Origin: Zelonia costaricensis
Taxonomy: Eukaryota; Euglenozoa; Kinetoplastea; Trypanosomatida; Trypanosomatidae
Assembly: GCA_030849075.1 (NCBI GenBank)
Contig: JASAOO010003192.1
Location: forward strand, 1 to 27,864
DNA: 27,864 bases
Direction of reading: 5' to 3'
The notes beneath the pieces are model-generated. The model did no database searches and was not told where the DNA came from. It saw only the letters and a list, made by a program, of their open reading frames with translations. This document shows positions 18,069 through 27,044 of this stretch, piece by piece (the stretch's first letter is position 1; every line of letters begins with the position of its first letter). A program made the translations under genes and the position numbers.

Positions 18069-19316
18069 CTACCGGTTCTTCTTGTGCTCTGCGAAATACG
18101 GAATTGCCGTCTTGTAGTCGCTATACGACGCGTCGCTGATCTTCTCCCGCAGCACGGTCGCCATCATCTTCTGGCAGTGCGCCGCGTACAGCTTCGGGTT
18201 CTTGCGCTCTTCCTCGGTGGGGTGGTAGACCGGGAGCAGGCGCACTTCGGCGTGGTTCACAAACTGGCAGCACATGCGCACCAGCACTTCCGCCATGCTG
18301 TTGCCGCCCACCTCCGGGCCGGTCCACGCCGGGTTGAAGTGCTTGTAGGGAAATGCGATGCAAACCATCTGCACCGGCGCCGCCGCCTCGAACACGCCCT
18401 TCTTGAAGAGGAAGAGCGTCTGCTGGTTGGCGGTGGTGCCCTCGGGGAAGATCATGAGCTGCGGCGCGGCGGGGTCGCCGGCGCGCTTGAGAATGGCATC
18501 GAGCGTCTGCACGCGTGACGTGGCCGCGTCGCGGTCGACGAGGATGCTCGAGCTGGCGCGGACGATGTTGCCGAAGAAGGCGAAGGACAGGTTCTCCTTG
18601 CGCGAGACGAAGGACGGAAAGCCCGCCATTACGTACAGCCAGATCACCTCCCAGACGCAGCTGTGGTTTGCGATGATGATCTTGCACTCGGAGCGGGTGG
18701 CGAAGCGGCCGTACTGCGGGATGCTGTACACGCCGAGCACCGTGAAGGCGACAACCGACACGAAGGCCGTGACGCGTGACCACACAGCAAACCACCACGG
18801 ATGCGCGTACCGGTCGAGCATGCCCGTGATGCTGGCCGCAAACAACCCTAGGAAAATCGCCAACACCGCACCGGCCGCGCGCACGTAGGCGACGCCGGTC
18901 ACCTTGAAGAACATCATCTTGGCCCGCTCGTACGTCGTGGGCGGAGTGTCGTACTCGAAGGCGACCATCTTCTCCACCTTCTCCGGCTCGCCCTTCACGT
19001 AGTCGTCCGACAAGGACAGCCGTAGCGGGCCGGGCGCGACGAGGCAGTGCACGTTCTCATATATGAACATCGTGACGAGAAAGAGGCCGATGCTAGAGAG
19101 GTACGGTGGCACCCACGCCAGGAGGCGCCACAGCACGAAGCGGCGCGCGGCCTCCTCCAGCTCCGCGGCGCTGCGCTGGAACGGGGCGCGGACGCCGCAC
19201 AGAAAGACGTACCACATAACAAGGGCGCACGGGAAACGCAGGTACTGCTCCACTGCCGCGTACCCCATGTACGGCGTCACCACCCGTGACGCCCTTTTCG
19301 CCGCGGGCTTCGACAT
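18069..19316 (-). CDS. Membrane-bound lysophospholipid acyltransferase (PlsC domain, LPCAT1-like)
   Basis: This 415-residue protein has the PlsC/LPLAT fold of the LPCAT1-like group, which transfers acyl groups from acyl-CoA to lysophospholipids, usually at the ER. Motif I is N-H-S-C-V-W-E (217-223), with Glu where the usual N-H-x4-D has Asp. Motif II is around V-R-A-S-S-S-I-L-V-D-R (252-262), motif III F-P-E-G-T-T (290-295), followed by F-K-K-G-V-F (304-309). A stretch near 361-380 (L-P-V-Y-H-P-T-E-E-E-R) is typical of the LPCAT1-like group. Hydrophobic segments at about 26-44, 61-86, 144-166 and 173-197 suggest membrane insertion. There are no EF-hands. The start at 19316 is the first ATG after a clear splice acceptor; the frame is open further upstream, but only from a TTG that precedes the acceptor. 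Substrate choice cannot be read from the sequence. Confidence 0.88.
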   Translation of the reverse strand: MSKPAAKRASRVVTPYMGYAAVEQYLRFPCALVMWYVFLCGVRAPFQRSAAELEEAARRFVLWRLLAWVPPYLSSIGLFLVTMFIYENVHCLVAPGPLRLSLSDDYVKGEPEKVEKMVAFEYDTPPTTYERAKMMFFKVTGVAYVRAAGAVLAIFLGLFAASITGMLDRYAHPWWFAVWSRVTAFVSVVAFTVLGVYSIPQYGRFATRSECKIIIANHSCVWEVIWLYVMAGFPSFVSRKENLSFAFFGNIVRASSSILVDRDAATSRVQTLDAILKRAGDPAAPQLMIFPEGTTANQQTLFLFKKGVFEAAAPVQMVCIAFPYKHFNPAWTGPEVGGNSMAEVLVRMCCQFVNHAEVRLLPVYHPTEEERKNPKLYAAHCQKMMATVLREKISDASYSDYKTAIPYFAEHKKNR

Positions 19317-19330
19317 CGCTGCTGTTGAGC

Positions 19331-19399
19331 CTGCAGAAGGTTCAATGGCACACGCAGCACGGCGTACAAGCAACGTGAGCAGACAAAAAAAACAAATCT
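19331..19399 (-). promoter_or_regulatory. Predicted SL trans-splice acceptor for the acyltransferase
   Basis: The minus strand has a TTTGTTTTTTTTG tract followed by more than 50 nt with no AG until CCTTCTGCAG (AG at 19332-19331). The mRNA would start at 19330 with a 5' UTR of 14 nt and ATG at 19316. This excludes the longer in-frame extension. Confidence 0.65.
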
Positions 19400-19456
19400 A
19401 AGGCTGGTCGTAGCTGCCTGCCCGCACGGTAGACTCCGCAACGAGAATGAAAACTG

Positions 19457-19477
19457 CACACACACACACACACACAC
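19457..19477. repeat. (CA)n microsatellite
   Basis: About ten CA units on the plus strand (TG in the transcript), some 140 nt before the acyltransferase ATG and upstream of its predicted splice acceptor. Confidence 0.95.
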
Positions 19478-20600
19478 GGGGTGCAGATGAGAACGAAGAA
19501 GCTCTGAGAGGGGGGGGGAGCTCCAAACACCCACACACAGAGGTGAATGGTAGCCGAAAGAAGCGCAAAGGACAGCGTGACAGCGCGCGCAACTTCTCAC
19601 GCACCAAGAGGGGGGCGGTGTCGCGGCCAATACGGCAGTGGTCGAATACGCAATTTAAACTAAGCGGAGGAAACGGAGATCGCAAAACCAAAATAGAAAA
19701 ATGACGAAGGCGAGGTCAAGCGGTGCGTGTAAACACACGCGGAGTCGCGAGAAGGAGGCAGGGCCGGTGGCGAGAGCCGGACAAGCGCGCACGTGGAGGG
19801 CAGAGAGAGGTCGAACAGGAACAAAAAGGAGTGAAATCTGCCGCGTCACCTAAGAGTATAGAAGGCGGGGCCCGTGGGGGAGGGGGGGCACAGAGAGGGC
19901 AGGGGGAGGGAGGGGTGGCGGCCAGCGGAGCAGGGTGGGCAGCGAGAGCGTTGTCCAACGTCGCCAAGACGCGTACGTGCCGGCACAGAGGATTAGATAT
20001 CAGGAGCGTGCACGCCACGGTGGGTGGGTATGGCCCTGGTGTCTCAACCCGGGGTACTCTTCTTTTCTTGCGTATTTTTTGTTGTGTGGCTCTGCTGGTG
20101 CGTGCACGCGTGCCGTGGGGGGGGGGAGGACGAGGAGCCGAAGGGCTCTCGGTGTCACGGAATGACGCGTGTGTGCGCGCTCGCTGACTGGATCCTGCAG
20201 AGCAGCACGCTGGGTTTGGGCTTTGCCGCGGTGCCGTCAGGAAGGAGGCCCGAGGAGGTGGCACAGCATGTACCTCACGGTGTGTGGGTTTGAGTGCAGC
20301 GGGGTGTGGGGGGAGGGAGGGTGGGTGGGGTGGGAGGGGGGGGGGCCTAGAACGAGCACGACACGCAGTCGGTTAAGTGTAGCGCAGCCGCAGTGCAAAG
20401 ATCAAGAGGTAGAACGACTGCAGCTGGGGCTGGGTTGTCTGCAACAGTGATGCCAGTGTCGTGTTTCCCTTCTTTTTCGCGGTCAGCAGAAGCGTGCGGA
20501 TGCGGCGGAGGGTGGGGGTGTCACGTTTTGATGGAACAGGGAAAACGGGGCGAGTGGGCGCAGTCGCGTTGCGATCCGTGTGTTTCGTTATGTTTTGGTT

Positions 20601-20626
20601 TGTGTGTGTGTGTGTGTGTGTGTGTG
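20601..20626. repeat. (TG)n microsatellite
   Basis: Thirteen TG units on the plus strand (CA in the transcript), in the middle of the gap between the phosphatase and acyltransferase genes. Confidence 0.95.
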
Positions 20627-22600
20627 GGTGTCGTGGCTGCGCTGTAGTGTTCGAGCGGCAAGGGCTGCTATGGGCAAGGCAAAGGAGAACTCGGGTGACA
20701 CGCGTGCGGTGCGAGGAGGAGAGGCCCGCAGTTGGAGAAAAAGCCGCCGGCCGTGGAGACGCTGCAGGACACGGGCAGCAGGTGTGCGCCAAAGAACTTC
20801 TCGCGGTGCGTGTGGTAAAGTAAGGAGAGCGCGAAGGGGGAGGGGGGTACGTCGCTGGCCAGCGTGTAGCGCAGGTGACAACGCGCAAGCGCCGAAGAAG
20901 GGAGGGGGCGAGGGAGAGCGAGCGAAGGTAGACTACGTCAAAGCGAAGGTAGGGCTACACCGGCCTGTCGGGAGGACGCACCCGGGCGGCGCCAAAGGTC
21001 ATGTGGGCGTGAGTGGAGTGGAGGTAGGCGGGCCAACGATGTAATGTGGGGTCAGCAAAGCAGGGAAAGGTCAGGGGAGCGGGAGAAGCGGAAGCGGAGG
21101 TGGGCGGCGGAAACGGGGCTTCAGCTTCACCCCGGTGTGCAGGCCAGCGCACACATCGCGGGGAGGGGGGACGAAGCGCGAAGAGAAGGCCTGGTGCCGC
21201 CACTCGACGGCGCCAGCGCGCGTGACGTCGCGTGCAGGCAAGCGCCGGCGCGGTGGTGGGGTCAAGGAAAAGATGGTGCTGCGCACAGCAGCATCACAAG
21301 TGCGTTTTGCCGTCACATGCGTGCGCTCCATCATTTTTTTTTTTACTTCTCGATGTTGACACTGCTCCGCGTGAGAGCGAAAAGAACAATGGAAGTGGGC
21401 AAAGGTCGGCTGCGCCTGCCACCGATCGTCCACGTCCCTCTCTCGAGCCGCTCGACGCCTCGGTTAGCCGGCTTACGGCTCACGCACGGGGCGTGTGTGT
21501 GCGTCAGAAAGGCGAGAGGGCGTGATGAGGAAACGCGTTAAGCCAAGGTGGAGTACAAGCAGCGGTGTTTGTTCAACGTACAAAAGGAAACGCTTGAGAC
21601 GTACGGCAAAAAGAAAAGCCACACCCACGGAGAGCAGAGGAGGGGGCGGGTAGTGCTGAGTCGGGCACACGCACCTCGATGAGATGGTGGTGAGCTGTTC
21701 AACTTGTGCGTCGGTGCAGCGTTTCCCTCTCGTCCACGATCCATCACTCTGCCGCCGTGCGGCTTCTGTGGAATCCATGGAAGAGTCGAAGCAGGGAAAG
21801 AGAAAGGTATGGAGCTGAGCGGATAAACTCCTGGGGTGAAATAAGACATGCAGGCGTGTGCTCATTCAGGAACGCCGCTAAACAGAAACATCGGGAGAGC
21901 AGAAAACCAACAGCGCCCACGCAGAGAGAGCGAGAGCGCGAAAGAGCTAAAAGGAGGTCCAAGCAACCCGACGCAACGCGCCAACACGCCGCACACACAC
22001 ACACACATGGGCAGACGTACAAAACGTGAAACAGAGAAGCACCGATCGAGCATACACACCCAAGCGTGCACAAAGGCGAGACGCCAGCGAGAGAGAAGTG
22101 AAAGCAGGTAGTCGTACAAGGCAAGCGCCGCTGCTGCAGCTCGTGGGTACACACACACACAGGCACCGACACACATGTGCGTCGGGCAGCCAGCAGGGGG
22201 TAAGAGAAGGGATGCAAAACAGCACAGGCGGGGGGTGACCGCCGAAGGAGGAGGAGGGGGGGAGCAGAGGATCGCCGAGCGGAGGAGAAAGGAGCGCAGT
22301 TGCAGCACAAAAAAAAACAGGAGGAAGGAGGAAAGGGGTGAGGGGCACGGGGGAGCACACAGTTACACACACGCGTACATACGCGCACACACAGACACAC
22401 ATACATCCACGTCACGCAGACGCGGGCGGAGCGGCCGCGGATGGCGGCTTGCTCCAGCGGGTTCAGCGACGGCCAGAACCGCCCCCCGCTTCGCGGTCAT
22501 CTCGCAACGAGGTGCTCGGCTTGGAGGCGGCAGTGTCCCTACAGATAAGAAAATGAGGAAAAGGGGAGAGGGACAAGTTGTGCCTGATTTGCCTCCGCGC

Positions 22601-23899
22601 TCACGTCGTGAGACGCTGGCGCGCCGTGCGCGAGGAGACACACCACTCCACGTCCAGGTTGCGGCTAATCGTCAGCACATTCAGCTCCACACAGATGCCG
22701 CGCTCCAGGCGGACAATCTGGCGCACAATCCGTTTGCTCGCCAGCACGTCAGCGGTGCACGGCGAGGTGAAGCGGCGGAAGACGTGCTCGAAGATGTCCG
22801 TCAGCACCGTCAGCGTCCTCTCCTGGGCATTGTAAGAACGGGAATTCGGCACCACGAAGTCCTCCACCAAGAGCGAGTTCCGCGGGTTCGCGCGAAAGAC
22901 GCTGGGGGTGTTGTCGATGAGGAGGACGCGGTCCATCGGGCGGCCCAACATGCGAAGGTCCTTGGTGCAGCCGGTGTCGCCGTTCCACCACATCGGGTGG
23001 CGGTAGATGCAGTGCTGTACCGCGCAGACCGGGTCGATGATGCGTATGACGTCGAGTGCGTACTCGCGCGTCCCTGCGGTCCAGACAATGACCTCGCACC
23101 TCCCTTTCAGCGCCTTCAGCAGCTGAATGACACCCGGGCGCTCGTAGACGGTGATGTCGCGGCTGTACACCAGCGTCTCATCGAGGTCCAGCACCACCAC
23201 GAGCTTGCCGACATCCTGCGGCTGTGCTGGTGGGATCAGCGTCGAGGACGAGAGCGGCGCGGGAGCAGGGCTGGGCGGAGGGCTCGGCACAAGCGGTGCA
23301 GTGAAGAGGGAGACCTCGACCCCCGCTCGCTTCCCCCGCACCGCGGGGGCCGGCGGACCTTGCACAAAGTCCTGACGTGGCGTCAGCGCAGCGACCGCCT
23401 CGTGCGCCGACTCCACGGTCTTGCCAAACAGCGGCGTCGGTGGCAGCGTGGTGGGCAGGACGGGGTAGGAGCTCGCCTTGCTCTTGCGGCTACTTTGCGC
23501 CGCAACTTGGCGGTGGCGGTGGTGATGCGCGGCGGCGCCGATGTCGAGCAAGTTGGACAGCACATCGCGCCTGCCGGCTGGGGCGTGGTTGTGGCCTGAA
23601 AGCATGGGCGGCATCGGCGGCTTCGCCTGAGCGTCGGACGCCGTCGGCGTTGCGCGGAAGCGAAAGGCCGTGCTGCTGCTGTTGCCACCGCCGACGACTG
23701 CGCCCTCGCGCTCCGGGTACGCCGCGGCGGCGTCTTGCGAGGCCGTTAAGCGGCTCGCCGGCGGGTCGTGGCGCGTGCCGGGCAGCGCCAACGTGGCGGC
23801 TTGCCGGCCCCAGCGCCAGCCGGGGTCGCAGTGCGAGGCGGCGATCGCGTCGGTCGCCTTCTCGCGGCCGCTGCGGTGCGTCGAAGCAGAGGGTCGCAT
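22601..23899 (-). CDS. FCP1/NIF-like HAD phosphatase (SCP/Dullard/Tim50-type)
   Basis: A 432-residue protein with a C-terminal FCP1-homology HAD phosphatase domain at about 230-380. Motif I is V-V-V-L-D-L-D-E-T-L-V-Y (234-245; D238 nucleophile, D240 acid/base), followed by E-R-P-G-V (253-257), W-T-A-G (273-276), T-K-D-L (312-315) and L-L-I-D-N-T-P (326-332). Such enzymes remove phosphate from Ser/Thr, classically on the RNA polymerase II CTD; trypanosomatid polymerase II lacks canonical heptads, so the substrate is open. Residues 1-230 are Ala/Pro/Ser/His-rich and probably disordered. The N-terminus is Arg-rich and poor in acidic residues, so mitochondrial targeting and a Tim50-like role are possible; no clear membrane segment supports it. 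The tail 381-432 looks folded and family-specific. The start is the only minus-strand ATG for 2 kb and lies 20 nt after an excellent splice acceptor. Confidence 0.9.
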   Translation of the reverse strand: MRPSASTHRSGREKATDAIAASHCDPGWRWGRQAATLALPGTRHDPPASRLTASQDAAAAYPEREGAVVGGGNSSSTAFRFRATPTASDAQAKPPMPPMLSGHNHAPAGRRDVLSNLLDIGAAAHHHRHRQVAAQSSRKSKASSYPVLPTTLPPTPLFGKTVESAHEAVAALTPRQDFVQGPPAPAVRGKRAGVEVSLFTAPLVPSPPPSPAPAPLSSSTLIPPAQPQDVGKLVVVLDLDETLVYSRDITVYERPGVIQLLKALKGRCEVIVWTAGTREYALDVIRIIDPVCAVQHCIYRHPMWWNGDTGCTKDLRMLGRPMDRVLLIDNTPSVFRANPRNSLLVEDFVVPNSRSYNAQERTLTVLTDIFEHVFRRFTSPCTADVLASKRIVRQIVRLERGICVELNVLTISRNLDVEWCVSSRTARQRLTT

Positions 23900-23919
23900 G
23901 GGTCACCACGGCGAGTGCA

Positions 23920-23948
23920 CTGGGAGAAAGAGAAAACGGAAGAGACGG
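23920..23948 (-). promoter_or_regulatory. Predicted SL trans-splice acceptor for the phosphatase
   Basis: The minus strand reads CCGTCTCTTCCG then TTTTCTCTTTCTCCCAG, with AG at 23921-23920. It leaves a 20-nt 5' UTR before the ATG at 23899. This is the cleanest acceptor in the window. Confidence 0.75.
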
Positions 23949-24200
23949 AGTGCAGCCGGGGGCACGATGGGTGCGAGCACGGGCTCGAGCAGGCGCAATG
24001 CAGCGAAATGCGCGAGCAATGCAGTGAGCGGGAAGCGTAAGAGAGAAAGACAGAGAGAGTGTGTGCCGATGGGGTCAAGCGGGACAAGGTCGGTTTCGCA
24101 GCAAGAGGGGGAGTGTACACGTCGGAGCGAAAGAGGCGCAATGTGCTGGCCCGTCGGTGGCAGCAGTGCGGCCCTTCGAGGAGACAGGGAGGGAGAAAAG

Positions 24201-24221
24201 ACACACACACACACACACACA
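24201..24221. repeat. (AC)n microsatellite
   Basis: Ten AC units on the plus strand (GU in the transcript), about 300 nt before the phosphatase start codon. Confidence 0.95.
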
Positions 24222-25608
24222 GTCACGCGACGGCTGACGCACCGAACTCGTGCGGCGCCAGGGGGGGGGAAGCGAATGGCAAACACGGAAACAAAAGAGA
24301 AGACGAGAGGAAGCGTGAGAGAGGGGAGAAAAGCGTGAGGACAGGAGGGAAGGGGCGGTGGTGGCGCCTGACACAGGAGTCAGCAGAGATTCTCGTCGAG
24401 GTTGCTGTTGTCGCTGAAAAAAAAAAAGAGGGTAGCGGGGTACAAATACAGTCGAGCTGGGAAACCGCAACAACAACAAAAAGAAATGCGCGGGTGAACG
24501 GCACACCAAAGCGGACCGCACGAGTGAGGAAGGCAGAGATAGAGGAGAAAGAGGAGGTGAACGGAGCCTAGAGTTGCCGAGCCACACCGGCAAGCAAAAA
24601 AAAAAAACACACTGACCACCGAAAACACGGGGCAACCGAGTCAACTCTTGACAGCACAGCACAAACAAAGCAGCACGGACGGGGGAAAATAGAGAGCAGA
24701 AAGGAAGAGGAGATGAAGTACGGATCGCTTGCTGATGCTGGCGCCACAACAGTGGGAAGGGGGGATGAGGCCGGGCACGTCTGGGAAGTCGAAAACGCCA
24801 AATGGGGAAGCAGAGAAGTCACAAGAGAGTGGTAAAGGGCCCCACGACGGGTGTGAAGCTGGTCGACAAAAAAGCTAAGCTTCCTTGCGTTTTGGATTTG
24901 AAGTCCTTTTTCGCCAGCGTGCGCTCTACAAGGTCGGTGCCGAGCTGGAGAAAGAGAGACACCGAGGTGACTCCCACGGCGCCGACGGACACGGTGACGT
25001 AGTGCGTGGGAGGGAGTGGGCGAGGGGCGGAGTGAGCAAAGACGTACTCGAGGAATGAAACGAGAAACTCGCCGGCCGCGTCGAGGCAGACACACAACGC
25101 AGTGAAACGCGGTGCGAACAGCGAAGATGGGGAGCGGGGAAACAGACGTAGAGAGGGGCGGAACAGACAAGCGACGCAGCGCGACGGCGGCAAGAGAAGA
25201 CGCAGCCCCGGGGGAAGACACGAGGCGACGAAGCACAAGAATCACACGCAACGGCAGACCACAGGAGAAGAAGTGGAGTTTGTGTGGAGGGGAGAGGGGA
25301 GGAAGGCAAAAGGAAAAGCGCGCTGCCAGGGCGGCACGGTCAAACCGACGTGAAGCAGCGAAGCGTGAACTTCACGAAATGCAACCACGCAACAAGCGCC
25401 ACCGAGACGCCGAAGGGCGAACAGCGGAAGAGACCGTGCGTCACCCCAAGTGCACCTAAGCGTACTTGGCGTGAGCGTCAGCCACGGGGATTTTCCGCTC
25501 GTCGCTCTTCCTTCGACAGCGACTTGACGAAATCAACGAGACAGATACAGGGTTGCGGAGGACGCTGTCAAAACTGAGGAGCACAGCGCAACAGTACGGC
25601 GAGGAGTG

Positions 25609-25656
25609 GGTGTAAGTGTGTATGTGGGTGTATGTGTATGTGTTTGTGTGTGTGTA
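25609..25656. repeat. Imperfect (TG/TATG)n repeat
   Basis: A mixed GT, TATG and GTGGG run on the plus strand, read as CA/CATA in the transcript, in the kinesin-phosphatase gap. Confidence 0.85.
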
Positions 25657-27044
25657 TCGCGGCGTGCCGTTGCCGCGTTTGCGATGCAATGGGCAGCAGA
25701 ACCAGCGGGGGGAGGGGCAAGGAGGTAAGTAGAAGACACTCTCGCTCAAAGCGCCAAAATGCAGCCCTAGTCCGTCACTGGCCGCACGGCGCGTGGGTGT
25801 GCCTCACTGCGCTGTGCCAAACGCGGTCGTGCGCTTGCAGTTCGAGACGGGGCGAGTTACGGCAGGCGCCGCTGGGTGAGTGAGACACCTCTTGCGGAGC
25901 GGCAGACGACCACCGGACGCCCTCTCGCACATGGACAAGGGACCTACATCAACCTACATATCATCGTTGTGCTTACTTGCTTTTTTTCTGTAATAACTTG
26001 CGTGGTCAAAGGCAGCGCGACTGCCAGACACGCCTCGAGCAGGTCGTGAAAGGTGGAAGGTAGGGGATGGAGCACAGCAACAACAAAAACACGCACGGCG
26101 AAGAAAGCGCAGCGAGGTGGCACTGGGGGGAGACGGAGGGGCCGCGAAGTAGGTCGACTTGGGGCAAACGTCAAGAGCACAACACGTACACTCTGCATCA
26201 GCAATCTTGGCACGCAATACAACAGAAACAGAATTCAGCGCTCTACAGCCTTTCCGCCCTCCCTCCGCCCCGCCCCCCCCCCCGCCCATCTCCCGCCACA
26301 CAGACACACACACACAGACACGCCGCCACGACTGTACCAGCGGACCCAAAGAAGAGGCAAGCAAATACGAATGGGGAAGAGGGAAGAACACGGGGAAGAG
26401 GAGAGGCACCGCACAGCGGAAACAGAGAGAAAAAAGCGATGAAGGCGGCGGAGCGGGTCGCTCTCGGTCTCTTCTAATAAAGCGGAATCGAACGACAAAT
26501 CAGAGCAGCGCCCTGCACGGGGGCACTAAGACGCCAAAAACAGAAAAAGGGGAAAGGAAAGAGGCGCAGCGGTATTCCCCCGCGAGCCCGAAGCCACGCG
26601 ACCGTGGGGGCACAACACCAGCAGTACAGAACGGCACTCGCAATTCCGTTACACCGTCGCAAAATGGCACGGTGGACGAACGTGCGCAGATAAAAGCAGA
26701 AGCGGGGACACGGAGAAGGCAAAGAGGGAGAAGAAGAACGTCAAATCTAAATGTCAGGGGGGAGTACACGCACGTTAAACGGAAGCGAATCCAAAACGCC
26801 AGCGCGACTCGAATGAGGCCACCACTACGGGACCGATGCAGTTGTGGACTTGGTTGCGCGCTCAAAACGCGCCGACAGCACGAGTCAATCGACACACCGG
26901 CCAACTCCATGAACAAAGTCGATCGCCACACCCAAGAGCAGCCTCGCTACGGCGGAGCTGGTGCGCCTAGCACATGGAATCGACGCGCGCAGCCAGCCTG
27001 CTTCCACCTATACATCCCCTCCACCCTGTACCGGTTTTTGCCTC

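Larger units (their letters stand above)
19317..22600. other. Intergenic region between phosphatase and acyltransferase
   Basis: A 3.3-kb gap with no supported gene. The 950 nt next to the acyltransferase start (19317-20266) contain no minus-strand ATG; further right, ATGs are common, as expected of a 3' UTR. CA/TG repeats lie at 19457-19477 and 20601-20626, with shorter ones near 21994-22006. The longest minus-strand frames are Cys/Val/Ser-rich translations of CT and GT tracts. Confidence 0.65.
23900..27044. other. Intergenic region between kinesin and phosphatase
   Basis: A 3.1-kb gap. The right part (25930-27044) is likely kinesin 3' UTR. The left 2,030 nt (23900-25929) contain no minus-strand ATG in any frame, yet hold an ATG-less frame with coding-like composition (24819-25244). 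AC and TG-type repeats lie at 24201-24221 and about 25609-25656, with A runs near 24417-24427 and 24596-24607 and a C run near 26273-26284. No RNA gene was recognised. Confidence 0.65.

Noticed and set aside
19317..19373. N-terminal extension of the acyltransferase to position 19373
   Set aside because: It starts at TTG and lies upstream of the predicted splice acceptor; 19316 is the first ATG in the mature leader.
22175..23599. A 474-codon plus-strand open frame opposite the phosphatase gene
   Set aside because: It is antisense to a clear FCP1-type catalytic domain, has no recognisable domain, and arises from high third-position GC on the other strand.
1574..27044. SIDER-type or ingi/L1Tc-related retroposons in the long gaps
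   Set aside because: I could not recognise their hallmark sequence by eye; a profile search would be needed, so none is annotated.
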